From Cunninghamia lanceolata (lineage: Eukaryota; Streptophyta; Pinopsida; Cupressales; Cupressaceae): a stretch of 64,000 bases of DNA. Below, piece by piece: positions 59,061 to 64,000 of the stretch. The DNA lies in NCBI GenBank assembly GCA_027924645.1, contig BSBN01000242.1, forward strand, positions 2,418,001 to 2,482,000, read 5' to 3'. Within the stretch, counting starts at the first letter, position 1. Every line of letters begins with the position of its first letter. The notes below the pieces were generated by a model that had not been told where the DNA came from, made no database searches, and saw only the letters and a list, made by a program, of their open reading frames with translations. A program made the translations under genes and the position numbers.

Positions 59061-59682
59061 ATGGGATATTGTAGTGATGATGATCTTGGTTTGGATGTCT
59101 TACCTTCCAACCTTGTTACTCCTCGTTGTGGTACATCAGAGTTATGGACTTTGTATTTTGATGGTGCATACTCAAGGGAAGGCTCAGGTGTTGGTATTGT
59201 TCTAACATCCCCTAATGGTGAGCAGTTTGGGAAGTCTTTTAGACTTTCAATACACCAACAATGTGGCTAAGTATGATGCCCTCTTGTTGGGCTTAAATGT
59301 TGCTCATAAACATGGAATCACATGTTTGAAAATACTTGGTGATTCAGAAGTGATTGTGCAGTAGATTAGAAATATATTTGTTGCCAAGGAAAATGGACTC
59401 AGAATGTATCAGAATGCAGTGTGGGACACAATGTAATTGTTTGATGCCCTTGGCATTGAATGGATTATGAGGACTAAAAATGAAGAAGAAAATTCCCTTG
59501 CTGTGATTGCTTCAAAATTTGATCCTCAAATGAATTGTCCTTATGACCAATATGCTGTGGAAATACTTACAAGGCTAACAATTCCTGATAATATTCATAA
59601 TTGGCAGGTTTTCAATGACACCAATAAGATTTATAGTTTTTTGAATTGTATGGATGAATTTGATAATCAATTGATTGATTAA
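59061..59682 (+). pseudogene. RNase H-like domain between protease and reverse transcriptase (element F)
   Basis: This domain has the signature of the additional, archaeal-like RNase H found in Tat elements: WTLYFDGAYSREGSGVGIVL, then YTNNVAKYDALLLGL and LKILGDSEVIV. The first and third acidic positions (FDG, GDS) are kept. The Glu expected in AEYEAL is Asp in AKYDAL, and the final Asp (usually in a LAD motif) reads SLAVIAS. A frameshift lies near 59240. A TAG follows at about 59362 and a TAA at about 59434. Its place before reverse transcriptase differs from the usual order, in which both RNase H domains follow reverse transcriptase. A linker (FDPQMNCPYDQYAVEILTRL) leads into the polymerase. 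Confidence 0.75.
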
Positions 59683-60940
59683 TGACCAATGATAGAAGCA
59701 ATTGATGGTAATGAAACTCTATTTGGTAGTGAGGTTGTGCAATTTAAAGACAAATATTATTCCAAAGGGTCTGGTAGCATTGGAGAGAATGTTTGATAAT
59801 GCAAACCATTGGAAGAGTAAAGGTAAACCAGTAGAAGAAGATAATGTTGAAGGTGTCAACCTGGGAACTAGGAAGGCACCTAAAATGGTTTACATAGGCA
59901 AGAAGTTGAAGCCTCATGAGAAGTAGATGTTGATTGCTTTGCTTAGAAAATTCAAGAAGTGTTTTGCATGGTCATATGATGAGCTTAAGGATTATAGAGA
60001 GGATCTGTTCTAGCATACCATTCCCATCCAACCTGATGTAAAACCATTTAGGAAGAAATAGAGGCCTATAAATCCTACCATTGCTCCCAAGATGCAAAAG
60101 TAACTGTTGAAGATGAAAGAGGGAGGCATTATCAAACCCATCAGACATTCTAAGTGGGTATCCAACCTTATCCTAGTAAGAAAGAAGAATGAGGAAATTA
60201 GGTTGTGTGTTGACTTTAGAAACGTAAACATCGAGTCCCTTAAAGACAATTGTCCTCTTCCGAGTATGGACCATCTTTTATAGAGGGTTGTTGGTTTAGA
60301 GCTGATCTCCATGATGGATGGGTTTTCAGGTTACAATCAGGTGTTGGTCAAGGAGTTAGAACAGTATAAAACAACATTCACCACTCGTTGGGGGACCCAT
60401 GTATACCTAATAATGCCATTTGGATTAAAGAATGTTGGGTCAATATTTCAGCAAGCTATGGATGTAGCTTTTGTCGGTCTCATTGATGAGATCATGGTGG
60501 TTTATCAAGATGACTTGACAACATTTTCAAAAGAAAGAGGTGAGCACTGCAAGCATCTTGAGGTAATCTTCCAGAGGTTCTTAGAATATGGGATTTCTTT
60601 GAATCCTAATAAATGCCAATTTGGAGTTGAAGAGGGCAAGTTACTTGGGCACATTGTGTCAAAGGATTGGGTAAGCATAGATCTAGAATGGTTTAAGGCT
60701 ATTGATCTCATTCCCCAGCCCAAATTACTCAAAGGAATACAGTCTTTTTTTGGGCAGATCAACTTTGTTAGGAGATTTATTCCTAATTTTGCTGAAAAGA
60801 CTAAAACTATTTCTAAAATGCTCAAGAAGGGGCAATCTATTACATGGGAGAAAGAGCCATTTGGAGCATTCAAGGATATCAAAGAAACTATCAAGGAGGC
60901 ACCACTACTGAAAAGTCTAGATTATTCTAAACCCCTTTAG
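59683..60940 (+). pseudogene. Tat-like reverse transcriptase of element F
   Basis: The linker (NLGTRKAPKMVYIGKKLKPH) and fingers (FAWSYDELKDY, WVSNLILVRKKNEEIRLCVD) are interrupted by TAG at about 59923, 60013, 60058 and 60283 and by TAA at about 60100. From 60311 a 209-codon open frame covers the palm: MMDGFSGYNQVLVKELEQYK, then YLIMPFGLKN. The catalytic box is YQDD (MVVYQDDLTTFSKERG), with both aspartates present, and the first Asp is intact in MMDGFSG. The thumb and connection are seen in LLGHIVSKDWV, IQSFFGQINFVRRFIPNF and PLLKSLDYSKPL. Unlike the polymerases of B and C, the catalytic residues survive, but upstream stops prevent a full product. Confidence 0.88.
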
Positions 60941-61330
60941 TTGTTTTCCTTTGCTTCTTTTATACTGTTGCTATTGTTCTACTTCAAAAGAATGAAGATT
61001 GATTGAACAACCTATTGGATTCTTTAGCAAGTCTTTACAGGCCACTAAATTGAATTATTCCATAATGGAGAAGCATGCATATGCATTGGTTAAGGCCATA
61101 AAGAATTTTAGATCTTATTGAACACAGGGGCCAAGATCATAGCATATGTGCTACACACAGTAGTGAAGGGTAGCTTCACACAGCAGGAAGCTTCTGGGAG
61201 AAGGTGCAGATGGATCAATAGGATCCAAGAATATGACATGGACATATAGGTCACAAAGTTGGTTAGAGGCCAAGGCCTAGATAAAATGATGGCAAATTCC
61301 AACTTAGAGGTAGCTGAGGTAGATGAGGTA
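60941..61330 (+). pseudogene. gypsy RNase H remnant of element F
   Basis: A badly broken stretch in several frames, recognised by its order: LFSFASFI after the polymerase, then KLNYSIMEKHAYALVKAIK, IIAYVLHTVVKG and WINRIQEYDMDI. It ends in KLVRGQGLDKMMA. This is the normal RNase H position of gypsy elements, so F has two RNase H-like domains. Too decayed to judge catalytic residues. Confidence 0.65.
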
Positions 61331-62718
61331 AATGCATCTCAATCTGCTAGTATGTGTGCTTTGGCTAACAATCCATGGTATAAAGATGTGATCCTTTACC
61401 TTGAAAATATGAACTGTCCACCATGTATGGATGAGAATCAGAAGAGGACCCTCAAGCTAAAATCTCAAAGGTATGTCCTGTTCCAAAATGAGCTCATGTG
61501 GAGAAATCATGAGGGGGTATTGCTCAAATGTTTGAATCAAGATCAAGCTGAAACAATGATGAATGAGTGTCATCATGGTGTTTGTGGGGGGAACTTCAAA
61601 GCTAAAAACATTGCCCATAAGATCTTAAGAACTGGATATTGGTTGCCAACATTGTTCAAGGATGTGGCACAAGAGATAAGAAAGTGTGATGCTTGCCAAA
61701 GATTTTCTGGCATGTTGAAATTTACTGGGGCATTACCCCTGTAACCCCTTGTTGTAGATGCACCTTTCCAGAAGTGGGGAGTTGACTTCATTGGAGAGAT
61801 ACAAGAAAAATCCAGTAATGGATTTAAGTGGATCCTTGTGGCCACTGATTATTTCACCAAATGGGTAGAAGCAATTCTAACTTGCAATGCAACATCCAAA
61901 GTGGTTATTTACTTCATAGTAAGCAATATAATTACCAGATTTGGGGTGCCAGCTAGGATTTTGACAGACAATGCAATGTGTTTTAGATCTCAAGAGATGT
62001 TGAACATTTTTTCTAAATTTGACATAAACCTTATGCATTCATCCCCTTATCACCCCCAAAGCAATGGACAAGTTGAGTCAAGTAATAAAATCCTGATGAA
62101 AATCATAAAAAGGACACTGGTTCCAAACAAGAAGAGATGGGATGACAACTTGAAATATGCTCTATGGGCCGAAAAGATAACTTTCAAAAGATCTATTGGA
62201 AGAAGCTCATTTGAGCTAGTGTATGGAGCAGAAGTGAAGATGCCCATCAACATAGAATTGTCATCCACCAGTTGCTACAAGATGTTGAAGAAGAACAATA
62301 TAATGTAATATTTTAGAGGATCTTATAGCTAATTGAGTTGCAAGAACAGAGAAGAGATGCACATGACAAGATGCTGAACCATAAACAAAGAATGAAGCTC
62401 TTATTTGATAAGAGTATAGTGTCAAGAGATTTCTAGGTTGGTGACTTGGTACTTCTCTGGGATGTAAAGTTTGAAGATAAAGGGAAACATGGTAAATTTA
62501 ATCCCTTATGGCTTGGGCCCTATGAGGTCGCAGAGAAATTAGAGCTCAATGTCTACCATTTGATGACTCTAGAAGGAGAACTCATGGAGCTGCCTGCTCA
62601 TGGTCAACATTTAAAGCATTATTTTTCATACGTAATGATTTCCTTCAAATTCTATGATGAAATCTTGTTATATCCGATATTTTTGACCTTGAGCAATCTT
62701 GACCATTGTTGGTCTTGA
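61331..62718 (+). pseudogene. Tat-like integrase of element F
   Basis: The zinc domain is ECHHGVCGGNFKAKNIAHKI followed by EIRKCDACQRF. The second His of the usual GGH is Asn here. After TAA at 61742 the catalytic core is open: KWGVDFIGEI, ARILTDNAMCFRSQ and SNGQVESSNK, so all three acidic residues are present. The end of the core (WAEKITFKRSIGRSSFELVY) is followed by frameshifts and a C-terminal module at about 62440-62620 (LLWDVKFEDKGKHGKFNPLW, LGPYEVAEKL). The protein would insert the cDNA. No chromodomain is visible, as expected for this lineage. Confidence 0.88.
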
Positions 62719-62818
62719 TGGTGTTTTCTTCTGGTTCCTGTATGTCATTTTTTGGTCTACCTAGAGATCTAGATTCTCGTTGTGCCACTGCTTGGCACAC
62801 ATCCCCAACCAGAGCCAC

Positions 62819-64000
62819 TGTTGGGACTTAAAAAAATTGTCCCTAGAATGCCCCATTTTGCCCCCATGTTCCATTTGAATCCCACTTGAACCTATAGCTT
62901 ATAACCAATCAGAGACATCTTTCATAGGTTTTTGTATGTTTGCCTTTTTAAAAAATACAAGGGAAGAGCCCAAAAATAACTAAGCCAAAAAATTTCAAAG
63001 TATTTCCTTGTGTTTTTTCCTTTTGTCAAAAGTCAAAGTTTCAGGCTTCCTCCTTCCTTTGTGCTTCCTCTTTTGGTCCCAAAAATTGCCTAAGTGTTCA
63101 ATGGAGTTTCGGAGGTCGGAGTTCCTCCCTTCTGTCTTCCTAATGGAAAGCATTGTGGAGAAGGCCCTGAGGGCCAAAGTCCACTCAAAGAAGTGAAAAT
63201 ATTCTAAGTATCAAGTTTATGATGAAGGCCCGCCGATAGGTAAAATTTTCCTAAGGCATTCCGCCATTCTACGGAGCCTTCTGGTGGGCCCGTAAGCTGA
63301 AGTGTGGAATGGCAGAAAGATGACACATGGTAGTTTCAATGGATGGTGGGCCTCTTCTTTTTTCTTTTCCAAAGGGAAGGTGGTAGATGGAAAACCCAGG
63401 GGCCGACCCCCGATGTTTTCAAATTTGACTAAGTGTTTTGGGAGGCGGGAGTCAGGGATTTCGATTCTTTCTCTTCTTTAGGACAAGCAAAAGATGGAAA
63501 GCTGAAAGGCCGAAGTCTGCCTAAGGTCTAAGTAATTTTCTAAGTATGAGGTAGATTTTGGGGGTCAGAGTTGTGGTCTTTTCTCTTCTTGCTTTTGGAA
63601 GGCAAGACAATGAAGCCCCCAAAGGTCGAAGTCCGACAAGGCTAATATTATACTAAGTGTTGAAGTCGTCAGAGTTGGGTGTTTTCTCCTTCTCATTCAA
63701 GGTACACAAAGCAAGACAGAGGGTGAAACTCCAAAAGCTCAAAATTTGACAAAAGCAAAAAGACTAATGTGATTGAAGAAAAGTGTAGGGGCTGAAAGGC
63801 CAAAAGTTTGAAGTCTAAAACTTTCACTTTTCAGAGGTTTGTTTCCTGGCCTTCCAGGCTCCTCCAACTGCCTGGGAATGTGCCAACTACTTCCAGGGAT
63901 GCCATTACTGTGAAGTGGGTGGCAGAATTAAATGTTTTTTAATGCAGTGGTTGGGGTGGTTGAGGATTTTGGTGCCTAGTTCACTCTTAGATCAGATTTA
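62819..64000 (+). repeat. 3' LTR of element F, cut by the window edge
   Basis: Begins TGTTGGGACTT and follows the 5' LTR base by base, without the G insertion; the uninterrupted target ATATT is at 63645-63649. It ends at AGATCAGATTTA, just before the TATA box. The preceding bases (CCAACCAGAGCCAC) are not a clear polypurine tract. Short frames at 62995-63196 are not genes. Confidence 0.92.

Larger units (their letters stand above)
37966..64000 (+). mobile_element. Tat-like Ty3/gypsy element F, host of the three-level nest
   Basis: A plus-strand element that runs past the right edge. The 5' LTR is 37966-38819 plus 54250-55629, split by element G. Then follow a primer-binding site, gag, protease, an RNase H-like domain, reverse transcriptase, a second RNase H remnant, integrase and a 3' LTR from 62819. 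Removing G leaves about 7.2 kb of internal sequence and a 2.2 kb LTR. LTR ends are TGTTGGGAC and GTCCCAATA (CA decayed to TA). By eye the LTRs differ at roughly 7% of the first 150 bases. Left flank CCCTC (37961-37965) would be the target duplication; the right copy is outside the window. Confidence 0.88.

Noticed and set aside
1..64000. Search by eye for tRNA and rRNA genes
   Set aside because: Only tRNA-complementary primer-binding sites were found, no cloverleaf or rRNA sequence.

Overview
The window looks like intergenic DNA from a plant with a very large, repeat-filled genome. A gymnosperm such as a conifer would fit, but I infer this only from old, deeply nested, heavily decayed LTR retrotransposons, AT-rich sequence and the lineages present. 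I found no intact cellular gene, tRNA, rRNA or CRISPR array. Nearly all coding sequence is broken gag-pol. Elements are lettered A to H below.

Layout: 1-5126 is the 5' half of a minus-strand Ty1/copia element (A). It leaves the window on the left, and its 5' LTR carries a nested solo LTR (2977-4082). 5127-7663 is non-coding and ends in two head-to-head LTRs that form a large inverted repeat. From 7697 runs a plus-strand Ty3/gypsy chromovirus (B) with a chromodomain. Just after its chromodomain stop it is split by a complete 11.8 kb minus-strand Athila/Tat-like element (C, 11560-23399, target duplication GAAGG). The 3' LTR of B resumes at 23407. 24.1-31.7 kb is non-coding with several tandem duplications. 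31672-35601 is a truncated minus-strand gypsy element (D) whose gag begins with a membrane-type segment. 35602-37965 holds plus-strand ORF remnants (E): a four-unit zinc-knuckle array and a gene-like unit of unknown function.

The right third is a three-level nest. Plus-strand Tat-like gypsy F (37966 to beyond 64000) has its 5' LTR split by G (38820-54244, target duplication ATATT), a LARD-like element with 3.6 kb LTRs, a primer-binding site and a polypurine tract but no recognisable protein. One LTR of G is in turn split by H (42320-47052, target duplication GATTT), a copia element that carries gag and only the start of protease. The unoccupied target sites of both insertions survive in the sister LTRs (63645-63649 and 54141-54145), which fixes the order F, then G, then H.

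The elements cannot act on their own. Non-autonomous G and H would have needed proteins from relatives elsewhere. Reading frames in B, in the gag of F and in parts of C stay open over kilobases except for stop codons that are mostly TAG, as expected if CAG codons (a plant CHG methylation context) decayed by deamination. Boundaries and motifs were read by eye; family names below the superfamily level are inference.
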